The position numbers and the translations under genes were made by a program. The notes beneath the pieces were generated by a model. The model made no database searches. It was given only the letters and a program-made list of their open reading frames with translations, and was not told the origin of the DNA. From Lewinellaceae bacterium (GTDB taxonomy: Bacteria > Bacteroidota > Bacteroidia > Chitinophagales > Saprospiraceae), in contig JACJYL010000001.1 in assembly GCA_020636105.1 (NCBI GenBank), positions 2,294,001-2,358,000 of the forward strand: DNA of 64,000 bases, in the 5' to 3' direction. This document shows, in pieces, positions 17,917-26,589 of this stretch. Positions within the stretch are counted from its first letter, which is position 1. The number at the start of each line of letters is the position of its first letter.

Positions 17917-20310
17917 ATGGAAAAGATTCTCACAGCCGCTCCCGGCGCACCAGGTATTTCTCCCCGCTGGACACCCAGCTCCAAAGACGGAGTAGGCACC
18001 GCCATCAATCTGGCCAGTGCCGTAAGTTTTACACTCAGCCACGGCATCCTAAACGAGATTTATTATCCACGTAACGACAAGGCTGCCATACGGGATATGG
18101 AATTAATCATTACCAACGGAAAAGATTTTTTTTCTGAAGAAAAAAGGCATACCGTTAGCTCAACACAACAGATCGCTCCCGGAGTTCCGGCCTTTCTCAT
18201 TACTAATGTCTGTAAGGAAGGACGTTATTCCATCACCAAACAAGTGATCACAGATCCGACACGAGATACCGTTATACAGCATATTGAGTTTAAAGCCATC
18301 AAAAAAGACAATTATCACCTTTACGGACTGTTAGCGCCACACCTCAATAATCAGGGTATGGGGAATACTGCCTGGGTTGCCGACTACAAGGGTCACCCCG
18401 TGCTCTTTGCACAAAACGATGATGTGGCACTTGCCTTCGTTTGTTCAATTCCCTGGAAAAAACGGTCTGCAGGTTTTGTTGGTTTTTCAGATGGCTGGCA
18501 GGATTTGAAGCAACATTTCCAGATGAACTGGGAATATCAGCGTGCGGAAAACGGGAACGTTGCCCTATGGGGTGAGATTGATTGGAAAAGCTCCAGGAAG
18601 CATAACTTCGATCTGGCCATTGGTTTCGGTCTGACCCCGGAAGAGGCTGCCCACCATGCCCTGTCGAGTATTCTGGAAGGTTTTGACGCCCTGAAGCAAA
18701 GTTACATCGAAGAATGGATAAACTGGCAACGAGGCATTCCTGGTGCTAACGGGTCTGATGAGCTTTTCAGGGTAAGTGCATCAGTTTTAAAGACCCATCA
18801 ATCCAAAAGCTTCCCCGGGGCAATGTTGGCAAGTTTATCTATCCCCTGGGGTAATCAAATGGGAGACGATGATGAAAGCGGTTATCACCTGGTGTGGCCA
18901 CGCGATATGGTTGAATGTGCCGGGGGACTGCTGGCGATGAAGAAAAATACCGATGCCATAAAAGTTTTGAATTTTCTGATGGTGACACAGGAATCAGACG
19001 GCCATTGGTCACAAAACCTGTGGCTGGACGGCCGGCCGTGCAGGTATGGCATCCAACTCGATGAAACAGCCCTGCCTGTACTTTTAGTGGACCTGTGCAT
19101 AAAACAGGGAGCCATTCACAAAAAGCATTTGCCTAAATACTGGCCTACCATCCGAAAAGCTGTTGCCTTCCTGCTGAGACGTGGGCTCATCACTGAGCAG
19201 GATCGCTGGGAAGAACAATCCGGTATTTCCGCATTTACCGCTTCCGTAATTATAACAGCACTTTTAATCGCAGCTGATTTAGCGGAGGAAATGGGAGAAA
19301 AAAATATCGCCGATTATTGCCGTCAAAATGCAGATGCCTGGAATGACAGTATTGATACCTGGCTTTATGCCAAAAATACACACCTATCCCGTGAACTGGA
19401 TCTGGAAGGCTACTATCTGAGAATAAACCCGACCACCACTCCTGCAGCCCAACTGAATGAGACGCTGATGCAGGTGAAAAACAAACCAATAGAACTGAGC
19501 TCCATCCCGATTACTGAAATGGTCAGTACCGACCCACTGGCCCTGGTACGTTTCGGCCTTCGCGATGCCCGGGATCCCCGGATATTAAACACTGTTAAAG
19601 TAATTGACAGATTGTTGAAAAAAGAAACGCTCAAGGGAGATTGCTGGTATCGGTATACCCTTGACGGTTATGGAGAACATACCGATGGCAGTGCCTATGA
19701 CGGAACGGGAAGCGGCCGTCCATGGCCCCTGCTCACTGCCGAGCGGGCACACTATGAAATTGCTGCCGGAAATTTAAAACGCGCCAGACAACTACTTCAT
19801 GCCACTGAAAATTTCTCCAATAACGGATTGCTGCCGGAACAGATATGGGACAGGGAAGACATCCCCGCCAAAGGTCTTTTTAACGGTCAGCATAGTGGTT
19901 CGGCCATGCCACTCGTCTGGGCACATGCAGAATACATTAAACTGGTTAAATCACTCGAACTAAAAGCCATTTTCGATATGCCGCGCCCTACCGAAAAACG
20001 CTACCTGAAGGAAAAAAAGACCTCTAACATGGTCATATGGCGACCGGATCTGCCTGTGAATGAAATACCTGCTGGTAAATTCCTGCGTATTGAAACGATC
20101 CAGCCGGCTACTATCCGGTGGACTATGGATGAATGGAAAAACATTAAGGAAGAAGATACCATTGATATGGGTTTAGACATTCATTATCTCGACTTAATAC
20201 CTAAATCAATAAAAAAAGGAATAATCCGCTTCACCCTCCATTTGAAAAATGGTAACCATGAAACTGAAAAGGATTATATGATTACCATGCTTCCAAACGA
20301 TAAGTCGTGA
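17917..20310 (+). CDS. GH15 family glucoamylase (glucan 1,4-alpha-glucosidase)
   Basis: A 797-residue glycoside hydrolase of family 15 that should release glucose from the non-reducing ends of alpha-glucans. Residues about 20-270 form the bacterial N-terminal beta-sandwich domain (LSHGILNEIYYPRNDKAAIR). The (alpha/alpha)6 catalytic domain spans about 290-670. The likely general acid is E383 (QLDETALPV) and the likely base E609 (LTAERAHYE). A C-terminal segment of about 110 residues adds a small beta domain. There is no signal peptide, so the enzyme is probably cytoplasmic and acts on internal glycogen-like or imported glucan. No other starch-utilisation gene is next to it. The GTGACTT promoter motif lies directly upstream. 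Confidence 0.9.
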   Translation: MEKILTAAPGAPGISPRWTPSSKDGVGTAINLASAVSFTLSHGILNEIYYPRNDKAAIRDMELIITNGKDFFSEEKRHTVSSTQQIAPGVPAFLITNVCKEGRYSITKQVITDPTRDTVIQHIEFKAIKKDNYHLYGLLAPHLNNQGMGNTAWVADYKGHPVLFAQNDDVALAFVCSIPWKKRSAGFVGFSDGWQDLKQHFQMNWEYQRAENGNVALWGEIDWKSSRKHNFDLAIGFGLTPEEAAHHALSSILEGFDALKQSYIEEWINWQRGIPGANGSDELFRVSASVLKTHQSKSFPGAMLASLSIPWGNQMGDDDESGYHLVWPRDMVECAGGLLAMKKNTDAIKVLNFLMVTQESDGHWSQNLWLDGRPCRYGIQLDETALPVLLVDLCIKQGAIHKKHLPKYWPTIRKAVAFLLRRGLITEQDRWEEQSGISAFTASVIITALLIAADLAEEMGEKNIADYCRQNADAWNDSIDTWLYAKNTHLSRELDLEGYYLRINPTTTPAAQLNETLMQVKNKPIELSSIPITEMVSTDPLALVRFGLRDARDPRILNTVKVIDRLLKKETLKGDCWYRYTLDGYGEHTDGSAYDGTGSGRPWPLLTAERAHYEIAAGNLKRARQLLHATENFSNNGLLPEQIWDREDIPAKGLFNGQHSGSAMPLVWAHAEYIKLVKSLELKAIFDMPRPTEKRYLKEKKTSNMVIWRPDLPVNEIPAGKFLRIETIQPATIRWTMDEWKNIKEEDTIDMGLDIHYLDLIPKSIKKGIIRFTLHLKNGNHETEKDYMITMLPNDKS

Positions 20311-20333
20311 AACAGGATTTTTTGTTCTCCGAT

Positions 20334-20362
20334 GTGACTTCAATAAAAAACTCATTCTTTTC
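20334..20362 (+). promoter_or_regulatory. Alternative-sigma promoter motif, copy 2 (lipoprotein)
   Basis: GTGACTT (20334-20340), 16 bases, CTTTTC (20357-20362), then the ATG at 20380. Its presence between glucoamylase and lipoprotein suggests the two are separately transcribed members of one regulon. Confidence 0.7.
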
Positions 20363-20379
20363 AAAAAATTATTTTAGAT

Positions 20380-21204
20380 ATGAAAACTTATTTATTGCTC
20401 CCGATTTTGCTGGTTCTCCTTTTTGCGTCATGCAGTAGAACAGCAAACAATAACGAAACAGACAACTCATTATCCGTCAATAAGGCCAGTGATGAACAAA
20501 GTACCACCAGCGAGGAAGAATATAAACTGGTGCCTGCTCCTGTTTCAACGAAATACGACGATGCAAAACTTGAGAGCATGACGTATAAAAACGGCAGATT
20601 TGTTTTTAAATATAGCGGCACTGATTTCAAACTGGGGGAACAAACACCGGATGCAAGTCAGATGATGTGTGCCAATTCAGCCCAAGGGCAACATATTCAC
20701 CTCATCATTGATGATCAGCCTTATACAGCCCATTATACGCCAGAATTTGATTATACAATCCCGGATGGCGACCACATCATTCTGGCTTTCCTGAGTCGTT
20801 CCTACCATGAAAGCATTAAAAATGGCAAGGCCTATATCGCTCAGAGGGTCACGGTAAAGAACGGTAGTTTTGTGAAAGCAGAAGACATAAAAGAACCGAT
20901 GTTATTCTACAGCAGACCCAAGGGCAATTATGTCGGAGAACAGGAAACCAATAAAGTATTACTGGATTTTTTCGTCATCAATGCAGAGCTGGGGGATGGC
21001 AAATACTCTGTGGCAGTGGATGTAAACCACCAGTTGACCAATTACCTAAAAGAGTGGCGCCCCTACTACATCGAAAATCTGCCCATGGGCAAAAACATCA
21101 TCAAACTGATTTTCATGGACGCCAGGGATGAGCCTGTCAATTCACCTTACAACCCTATCATAAGGTCTTTTAACCTAAGCAAAGACCCTACGGAAGGTAA
21201 ATAA
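20380..21204 (+). CDS. Uncharacterised lipoprotein
   Basis: A 274-residue protein with a lipoprotein signal (LLFASC, lipidated Cys19), followed by a polar Ser/Asn/Glu-rich linker to about residue 48. The mature part is predicted beta-rich, with segments such as GRFVFKYSGTDFKLGEQ, HLIIDDQPY and DGDHIILAFLSRSYHES that suggest one or two Ig-like sandwiches. I do not recognise a named family. The absence of a surface-export signal after the Cys leaves its membrane leaflet open. It carries the GTGACTT motif upstream and is probably an envelope component of that regulon. Confidence 0.75.
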   Translation: MKTYLLLPILLVLLFASCSRTANNNETDNSLSVNKASDEQSTTSEEEYKLVPAPVSTKYDDAKLESMTYKNGRFVFKYSGTDFKLGEQTPDASQMMCANSAQGQHIHLIIDDQPYTAHYTPEFDYTIPDGDHIILAFLSRSYHESIKNGKAYIAQRVTVKNGSFVKAEDIKEPMLFYSRPKGNYVGEQETNKVLLDFFVINAELGDGKYSVAVDVNHQLTNYLKEWRPYYIENLPMGKNIIKLIFMDARDEPVNSPYNPIIRSFNLSKDPTEGK

Positions 21205-21329
21205 TCTATCATTTGCAGCATTCCGGGTCCTTACAACTTACTGAAAACGGTTTCAATTTGATTCTGTGTCATTAAGATGGGAAGTCTGCCGATGAATAAC
21301 CGGTTTGCCTTCATCCGGGGAGAATTATA

Positions 21330-21362
21330 AAAGCCGGGGGTCGAATCAATGCCTCCGGCTTC
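21330..21362 (-). terminator. Intrinsic terminator of a decayed minus-strand gene
   Basis: On the minus strand the stem AAGCCGGAGG pairs with CCCCCGGCTT (one wobble) and TTTATAATT follows. It stands 10 bases after the stop codon of the gene remnant at 21373-21486. Confidence 0.7.
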
Positions 21363-21372
21363 TTCAAAAAAC

Positions 21373-21486
21373 TCATGCCTTGAAAACCACCACCACATAT
21401 TCCTGATGGCCATATTCCTCATCCAAAGTATGCTGGCAATAGTGCACATTTTCTTCATTTACGCGGTAATGCTTCTCATAAGTGCT
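21373..21486 (-). pseudogene. C-terminal remnant of an unidentified gene (37 codons)
   Basis: The minus strand reads STYEKHYRVNEENV ... EYVVVVFKA and a TGA stop, in good coding style, and a terminator stands just after it. The frame is closed upstream by a stop at 21487-21489, and the dispersed AT-rich repeat begins about 25 bases further on. This looks like the end of a gene whose front part was lost when the repeat arrived or during later decay. The family is not recognisable from 37 residues. The rest of the 730-base gap (21205-21934) holds the terminator, the repeat and a promoter motif. Confidence 0.5.
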
Positions 21487-21512
21487 TTAGCCTGCCTGAT
21501 GCCGCAGGAAGG

Positions 21513-21674
21513 TGAGTCATCCCGAATTTTCAAAAACTGTTAGAAATAGAAATTTTTTGATTATTTGAAGTATTTTTTAAATGTAAAATGTAAAACAAGG
21601 AATTTAAAATGTAAAAGTGTTGATTTTCAGTGATTTACATGATTAAAATTGTCAATTTATTTTTAAACTGTTCC
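21513..21674 (-). repeat. Dispersed AT-rich intergenic repeat, copy C (long form)
   Basis: Starting from 21674 on the minus strand, the first about 70 bases match the copies at 27748-27846 and 61431-61529. The other end (21513-21615, beginning GAGTCATCCCGAATTTT) matches the element at 30949-31082. This copy therefore joins both sub-families and shows that they belong together. Confidence 0.8.
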
Positions 21675-21839
21675 TTAAAGCCCTAAGGAGTTTTGTTTTT
21701 TGCTATACAAAAGAAAAAATTTCAAAAAAAAAGGGACCCTGTAAGATTTTGTTTTTCGCTGAAACGAACATAAAAATCGGTGAATCAGAATCCTGAAACG
21801 TTGAACAATTTCACCTTAAAAAATTGTTTTTTCCCCGTT

Positions 21840-21868
21840 GTGACTTTTACCCTAAACATCATCTTTTC
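21840..21868 (+). promoter_or_regulatory. Alternative-sigma promoter motif, copy 3 (PepSY-like gene)
   Basis: GTGACTT (21840-21846), 16 bases, CTTTTC (21863-21868). The ATG is 66 bases further on, so this gene would have the longest leader of the four. Confidence 0.7.
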
Positions 21869-21934
21869 AATGATTCTAAAAACGCCACTTGACGTAAAAC
21901 AGAACAGAATTTATTAACACAAAAAATTATTATC

Positions 21935-22531
21935 ATGAAAAAGTTAATTTTCTCTATTGCACTTGCCGCATTTGTGGTCAGTTTAAGCAATGCACAGGAT
22001 GAAATCTTTTTTGCAAAACTAAAAGAAGAACAAGTGCCGGCAGAAGAAGTAACCGCCATTACTCAAAATCTTGAAGATGGCTTAACTGTAACCGATTATT
22101 ATGCTATTCCGGCTAAGATTCTGGATAAGGAATGGGTCGTTACCTTCAATCCCGAGCATAAAAACCTGACTGACAAGAAGTACACCAACTACGATGTAAA
22201 TTTCTCCGGCAGGAACATCTCTGGAGAAGGTGTTTACGATGCCGATGGAAATTTGATATCATTCACTGAAACGATGAAAGATACCGCCCTCCCTCATACC
22301 ATTCAAAAAAACATCTACAAGGAGTTCCCGGGTTGGGTAACTGCATCTGACCATGAAACGGTTCACATCAATAGAAATGATCAGGAAACAATTCACTACA
22401 AAGTAGCCTTGACCAAAGGGAATGAAAAAAAATACACCATTTACGATGGCAACGGGGATCTGGTAAAAATTGGACGAAAACACAAAATGTTATTTAACCG
22501 GTCTTCCTGTGAATGTAATATGGACAGTTAG
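21935..22531 (+). CDS. Secreted PepSY-like protein
   Basis: A 198-residue protein with a signal peptide (MKKLIFSIALAAFVVSLSNA, cut before QDE). The mature part looks like two small alpha/beta units. The second includes LPHTIQKNIYKEFPGWVTAS, then a strand pair ending YTIYDGNGDLVKI. This order recalls the PepSY-like (DUF2874) proteins of Bacteroidota, which are periplasmic and of unknown role. The family match is by pattern only. An upstream GTGACTT motif and a downstream terminator make it a single-gene unit. Confidence 0.7.
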   Translation: MKKLIFSIALAAFVVSLSNAQDEIFFAKLKEEQVPAEEVTAITQNLEDGLTVTDYYAIPAKILDKEWVVTFNPEHKNLTDKKYTNYDVNFSGRNISGEGVYDADGNLISFTETMKDTALPHTIQKNIYKEFPGWVTASDHETVHINRNDQETIHYKVALTKGNEKKYTIYDGNGDLVKIGRKHKMLFNRSSCECNMDS

Positions 22532-22553
22532 AAAAACTCTTTTTCGGCAATTG

Positions 22554-22593
22554 GATATGAGTCACCTCCGAGGAGAAGTGGCTCATATCTTTT
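22554..22593 (+). terminator. Intrinsic terminator after the PepSY-like gene
   Basis: GATATGAGTCAC (22554-22565) pairs with GTGGCTCATATC (22578-22589) with one mismatch; TTTTGTTG follows. Confidence 0.85.
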
Positions 22594-22671
22594 GTTGTGA
22601 ACCAACGGAATTAACTAACACCATTTCTATTCCACTAAATGGCATAAATGCATTGTATTCTATTGATAATC

Positions 22672-22741
22672 AAGGAAGGAAGATCGAAGACCGAAGCAGG
22701 GGAAACATATTTTCTGATTCCTGTCCTTTGTCTCCTGTCCA
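22672..22741 (+). repeat. Two short heptanucleotide arrays
   Basis: At 22672-22699 the units AAGGAAG, GAAGATC, GAAGACC and GAAGCAG show a 7-base period. At about 22718-22741 a second run reads TTCCTG, TCCTTTG, TCTCCTG, TCC, again with period 7. No gene is seen in the 308-base gap 22532-22839 besides these arrays, the terminator and a promoter. Confidence 0.55.
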
Positions 22742-22794
22742 AATTTAACATGGTAGCCACGAATTTGTGTTGCAGTAAAATGATATTTACCCTG

Positions 22795-22823
22795 TTGCTT
22801 CTGTTCAATTTTTATTAATTTTG
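22795..22823 (+). promoter_or_regulatory. Housekeeping promoter for the response regulator
   Basis: TTG (22795-22797), 18 bases, TAATTTTG (22816-22823), an exact TAnnTTTG box. It lies 16 bases before the ATG at 22840, so the leader would be about 10 bases. Confidence 0.65.
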
Positions 22824-22839
22824 GCTAAAACAGCAACCT

Positions 22840-23535
22840 ATGACCTGCCTCATCATTGATGACAATCCAATGGCCCGCCTTGCCCTCCGTAAAATGGTAG
22901 ATGATATTGAATTTCTGGATTCTGTAGAAGAATGTAAAAGCGCCATGGAGGCTTTTAATTTTTTGCAAAAAACACCTGCCGATCTGTTACTTCTCGATGT
23001 GGAAATGCCCGGCATGAGCGGTTTGGAGTTATTGCAAAGCCTGGAAATAAAACCTCTGGTTATCCTGATCACTTCCAAGACAGAATATGCTGTTGAGGGG
23101 TTTGAACTGGAAGTGGTTGACTATATTGTTAAACCCGTTTCCATACCACGCCTTCTAAAGGCCGTCCAACGGGCCGCTGACCGCATGACCTCCCAATCTT
23201 ATGCTGACCTCCATAATCTGGGCACTGACCACCTTTTCGTCAGGGTGGATAATCAGCTAGTTCGCATTGGTTTCGAAGATATTCTTTTCCTGCAGGCCCT
23301 GGGAGATTATGTCGTTTTTCAAACTGATGAAAAGAAATTCATGGTTCACCTTACCTTAAAAGCCCTCGAAGAAAAACTACCGGAGGAACGGTTTCTCCGG
23401 GTCCACCGAAGTTATATAATTGCCGTCGGCAAAATCGAAAATCTCGAACAAAACTCTCTGAAAATCGGCAAGCACCTCATTCCCGTCAGTGAAAGCAACA
23501 AAAAGAACCTTATGGACAGACTGAACGTGCTTTAA
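22840..23535 (+). CDS. LytTR-family response regulator
   Basis: A 231-residue two-domain regulator. The receiver domain spans 1-115. The acidic pair is D7-D8, the phosphoacceptor is D53 (LLLDVEMPG) and the conserved lysine is K98 (DYIVKPVS). The LytTR DNA-binding domain spans about 133-231 (LFVRVDNQLVRI, then FLRVHRSYIIAV). Such regulators bind short direct repeats upstream of target genes. A hybrid histidine kinase follows after 31 bases and is the natural partner, although that kinase is of the phosphorelay type and not the LytS type usually paired with LytTR. A housekeeping promoter precedes it. Confidence 0.93.
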   Translation: MTCLIIDDNPMARLALRKMVDDIEFLDSVEECKSAMEAFNFLQKTPADLLLLDVEMPGMSGLELLQSLEIKPLVILITSKTEYAVEGFELEVVDYIVKPVSIPRLLKAVQRAADRMTSQSYADLHNLGTDHLFVRVDNQLVRIGFEDILFLQALGDYVVFQTDEKKFMVHLTLKALEEKLPEERFLRVHRSYIIAVGKIENLEQNSLKIGKHLIPVSESNKKNLMDRLNVL

Positions 23536-23566
23536 AAGCATTATTGAAAAACGTTATGCCCAAATA

Positions 23567-25783
23567 ATGGAAAAAAAGAGCGACAAGTTATTCAAACTGG
23601 GAAGACAGGACTGGCAACTGGCCCTCGTACTGGTGGCCATCCTGCTCATGGCTCTCTTTGCCCATCTGACGAACCTCAAAACATTACGTGAGTTCGATGA
23701 GACCAACAGTGAGGTAATGGGCGTATATGACGGCACAGGACACCTGCAAAACCTCGACCGACACCTTATCGAGCTTATCCACACGCAGGAAAATTTCATT
23801 AAAACAAGCGATGAGATATTCGCGATCCAGGCAGAGGAGTCCATCACTAGCATTGAAAAAGAAATGATCGGTGTTAGACGCTTTTTTCAAAATGATCGAA
23901 CAAACAGCCATCTGGAAAAACTGGAAGATCTCGTCAATAGAAAAATTACTTTCAACCGGCAGATCATCAGCGCTTATCGCAATGGAGGAGATGGTGCTCT
24001 GGATCAGTTTCCAAATTTTGTTGAAGGTACTGAGCTGAGGGACAGCATCCTCTCCCTGACTGACGCGCTGAGACACTTCCATCGTCAGTATTTGATGGAA
24101 TCCGTAGATAAAAAAAGCAGTATGGCCACTAAACTGAGGTGGGTCAGTTTTGCCGGTGTTGCCTTTGTATTGCTGATCGCTGCTTTTTCTCTCTACTACC
24201 TTTTCCGGACGGCCAAACGTCGACAGGAACTGGTCAACAACCTCATTGAAGCCAAGGAAAAGGCAGAACAGGCGGCTTTTTTAAAAGAGCAGTTCATCGC
24301 CAATATGAGCCATGAGATACGTACCCCGCTCAATGCAATTATAGGGTTTTCGAACCTGTTGCAACGTACGGAACTTCAACCTAAACAATCAGAATTTGTC
24401 CATAGTATCAGTACCAGCAGCGAAAACCTTTTGTCCATTATCAATGATGTCCTCGATTTTTCTAAAATCGAAGCAGGAGCCCTGCGCCTGGAAAAAATAC
24501 CTTTCGACCTCCACAGCCTTATACACTCCATAAAAAATATGTTCCAGTACCGGGCAAACGAAAAAAATCTCGGGTTTACAACTGAAATAAAAGCAGACGT
24601 ACCCGGTAACCTGATCGGCGACCCCACAAGGCTCACCCAGATCCTGGTTAATTTACTGGGCAATGCCTTCAAGTTTACCCAGCAGGGAGAAGTAATACTG
24701 AAGATCAGCTGCAAGGAAAAAAAATCTGAAAACGTAGATATTATTTTAACCCTTGAAGATACCGGTATCGGTATTGCCAAGGAGAAACTGGCGGGCATTT
24801 TTGAACGGTTCCAGCAAGCCTCGTCAGATACAACACGCAAATTCGGAGGAGCAGGACTCGGCCTGACCATCACCCAGCAACTGGTGGAAGCCCAGCATGG
24901 TTCCATCAACGTAGAAAGTGAACCAGACAAAGGAACGACCTTCACGGTAATCTTACCTTTTGATATTAATCCGGAGATCCGGAAAAACACCCTGGAAACC
25001 AATCCAAAAACGAAAATTCAGGATAAGCATATAAGTATCCTCCTGGTAGAGGACAACCCCATGAACAAAAGGGTTGCAGAACTCCTCCTCGATGAATGGG
25101 ACTATGAGCATGACCATGCTGCAAACGGTAAAATAGCTCTTGAGATGCTTCGTGAAAAAAAATATGACCTGATCCTGATGGATATTCAAATGCCTGAAAT
25201 GGACGGTTATACCGCCTCCACGGCTATCCGCCAGGAGTTGGGTCTTGAGGTGCCCATCATTGCCACTACAGCTCATGCATTTGCAGGAGAACGCGAAAAA
25301 TGTATACGTTATGGAATGACAGATTATATTTCCAAACCACTCCGGGAAGTAGAACTGCTGGAACTGATCAATCGCTATGTCCGGCCCGCTACAGGGAACG
25401 ACCAATCACCTGCCTCTCCTGTTAAGTTTAGCGAGTCAAAAGGGTTCGATCATCAATATCTCCTCGATATATCAAAAGGTAAACCCGAAGTGCTCCGGGA
25501 AATGATCGCTCTGTTCAAAAGCCAATCAAACAAAGAGCTTATACATTTATCGGATGCCCTCCAGGCCAGTAATTTCAGTGAAGTGGCAGCCATCGCACAT
25601 AGTATGAAAAGTACCGTAGGTTATATGGGGTTCGGTGAAATGTTTGGCGACCTTTTGAACAACATGGAAACAGAAGCCAAAAGAGAGGTCCCCAATGAGA
25701 AAAATTTGTATGCCATGCTGGATGACATCAGGAAGTCTCACACCGAAGCCGAAAATTTTCTACAACAAATAAAAATGGATTGA
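23567..25783 (+). CDS. Hybrid sensor histidine kinase with REC and HPt domains
   Basis: A 738-residue inner-membrane phosphorelay kinase. Transmembrane helices at about 17-33 and 188-214 enclose a helical periplasmic sensor of about 155 residues with no named fold. The HisKA domain carries H249 (NMSHEIRTPLNAI). The ATPase domain spans about 355-475 (N-box LVNLLGNAFKFT, G1 DTGIGI, G2 GGAGLGL). A receiver domain spans about 490-610 with D539 (LILMDIQMPEMDG), and an HPt domain ends the protein with H678 (AHSMKS). All relay residues are present, so phosphate could pass H249-D539-H678 and on to D53 of the upstream LytTR regulator. The ligand is unknown. It is probably cotranscribed with that regulator. 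Confidence 0.93.
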   Translation: MEKKSDKLFKLGRQDWQLALVLVAILLMALFAHLTNLKTLREFDETNSEVMGVYDGTGHLQNLDRHLIELIHTQENFIKTSDEIFAIQAEESITSIEKEMIGVRRFFQNDRTNSHLEKLEDLVNRKITFNRQIISAYRNGGDGALDQFPNFVEGTELRDSILSLTDALRHFHRQYLMESVDKKSSMATKLRWVSFAGVAFVLLIAAFSLYYLFRTAKRRQELVNNLIEAKEKAEQAAFLKEQFIANMSHEIRTPLNAIIGFSNLLQRTELQPKQSEFVHSISTSSENLLSIINDVLDFSKIEAGALRLEKIPFDLHSLIHSIKNMFQYRANEKNLGFTTEIKADVPGNLIGDPTRLTQILVNLLGNAFKFTQQGEVILKISCKEKKSENVDIILTLEDTGIGIAKEKLAGIFERFQQASSDTTRKFGGAGLGLTITQQLVEAQHGSINVESEPDKGTTFTVILPFDINPEIRKNTLETNPKTKIQDKHISILLVEDNPMNKRVAELLLDEWDYEHDHAANGKIALEMLREKKYDLILMDIQMPEMDGYTASTAIRQELGLEVPIIATTAHAFAGEREKCIRYGMTDYISKPLREVELLELINRYVRPATGNDQSPASPVKFSESKGFDHQYLLDISKGKPEVLREMIALFKSQSNKELIHLSDALQASNFSEVAAIAHSMKSTVGYMGFGEMFGDLLNNMETEAKREVPNEKNLYAMLDDIRKSHTEAENFLQQIKMD

Positions 25784-25947
25784 TCTTTTCAACATTCACC
25801 TGGAAACATATATGAGCTTCCCCCCGAAATTGCCCATAGCCAATATGGCTCATTCTGCCTCACCCCCCCCAACTCCCCTGACCACTCCATTCAACGACAC
25901 TTTTTCCCGTTTCACCGAACAATCCCAACTGGTCTGTTGGATGATGC

Positions 25948-25955
25948 TATTTTTG
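25948..25955 (+). promoter_or_regulatory. Candidate -7 box for the ECF sigma gene
   Basis: TATTTTTG fits TAnnTTTG and lies 41 bases before the ATG at 25997. No proper TTTG is seen at -33. The GTGACTT motif is absent here, so autoregulation by that motif is not supported. Confidence 0.4.
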
Positions 25956-25996
25956 AGGTATCAAATTTATTTAATCGTCACTAAAAAAACAGAGCC

Positions 25997-26569
25997 ATGC
26001 AAACATTTGAAAACACCTTCGCACAAAGTCCCGACCTCGATTTGGTAAACGCATTTCAATGCAAAAAAGACTCCCAGGCATTTACTACCCTATATAACCG
26101 ATATTACCCAAAAGTGGAGCAATACTGCCTGAAGTCCTTAAACGATATGCAAGCGGCACAGGATGCCACTCAGGAGGTTTTTATCAAAGTATTTGAAAGA
26201 CTTTCAACGCTTAAAAATCCTGAACTTTGGGTTGCCTGGCTATTCAGTGTTACCAGAAATGTAGTGCTGAATATCCATAAAAAAAATGACCGCCTCCGGA
26301 TGGAAAACGTGGATGAATTCAACTTGCCAGCTGAAGATAATTCAGGAATCGAAGCACTGCAAGAGAAAGAACACAAACTTGCTGTATTGCCCAAACTCCT
26401 GAACACACCGGATGGTCGTATTCTCAAAATGAAATACGTCAATGGCCTGTCTATCGAACAAATGAGTAACGATATGCACCTGAAAGAAAGCGCAGTAAAA
26501 ATGCGTTTATTACGTGCACGTCATCACATCATCAATATGTATGAAAATGATTATCCCAACCGCGCCTGA
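25997..26569 (+). CDS. ECF-type RNA polymerase sigma factor
   Basis: A 190-residue sigma-70 family protein with only regions 2 and 4. Region 2 spans about 25-95, with AQDATQEVFIKVFERL for core and -10 binding. Region 4 spans about 125-180, with a helix-turn-helix at LSIEQMSNDMHLKESAVKMR that would read the -35 element. There is no extra C-terminal domain. No anti-sigma gene of FecR or zinc-anti-sigma type is adjacent. Twenty bases after its stop lies the fourth GTGACTT-N16-CTTTT motif, and three more lie within 8.2 kb upstream, so it is the best local candidate to recognise them. This link is inferred. Confidence 0.92.
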   Translation: MQTFENTFAQSPDLDLVNAFQCKKDSQAFTTLYNRYYPKVEQYCLKSLNDMQAAQDATQEVFIKVFERLSTLKNPELWVAWLFSVTRNVVLNIHKKNDRLRMENVDEFNLPAEDNSGIEALQEKEHKLAVLPKLLNTPDGRILKMKYVNGLSIEQMSNDMHLKESAVKMRLLRARHHIINMYENDYPNRA

Positions 26570-26589
26570 TCGAAATTTTAATTTTCCCG

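Noticed and set aside
22470..22748. A 92-codon plus-strand frame after the PepSY-like gene
   Set aside because: It runs through an intrinsic terminator and two heptamer arrays, so it is not coding.
25812..26048. A 78-codon plus-strand frame before and overlapping the ECF sigma gene
   Set aside because: Low-complexity translation, overlap with the sigma start in another frame, and no leader features.
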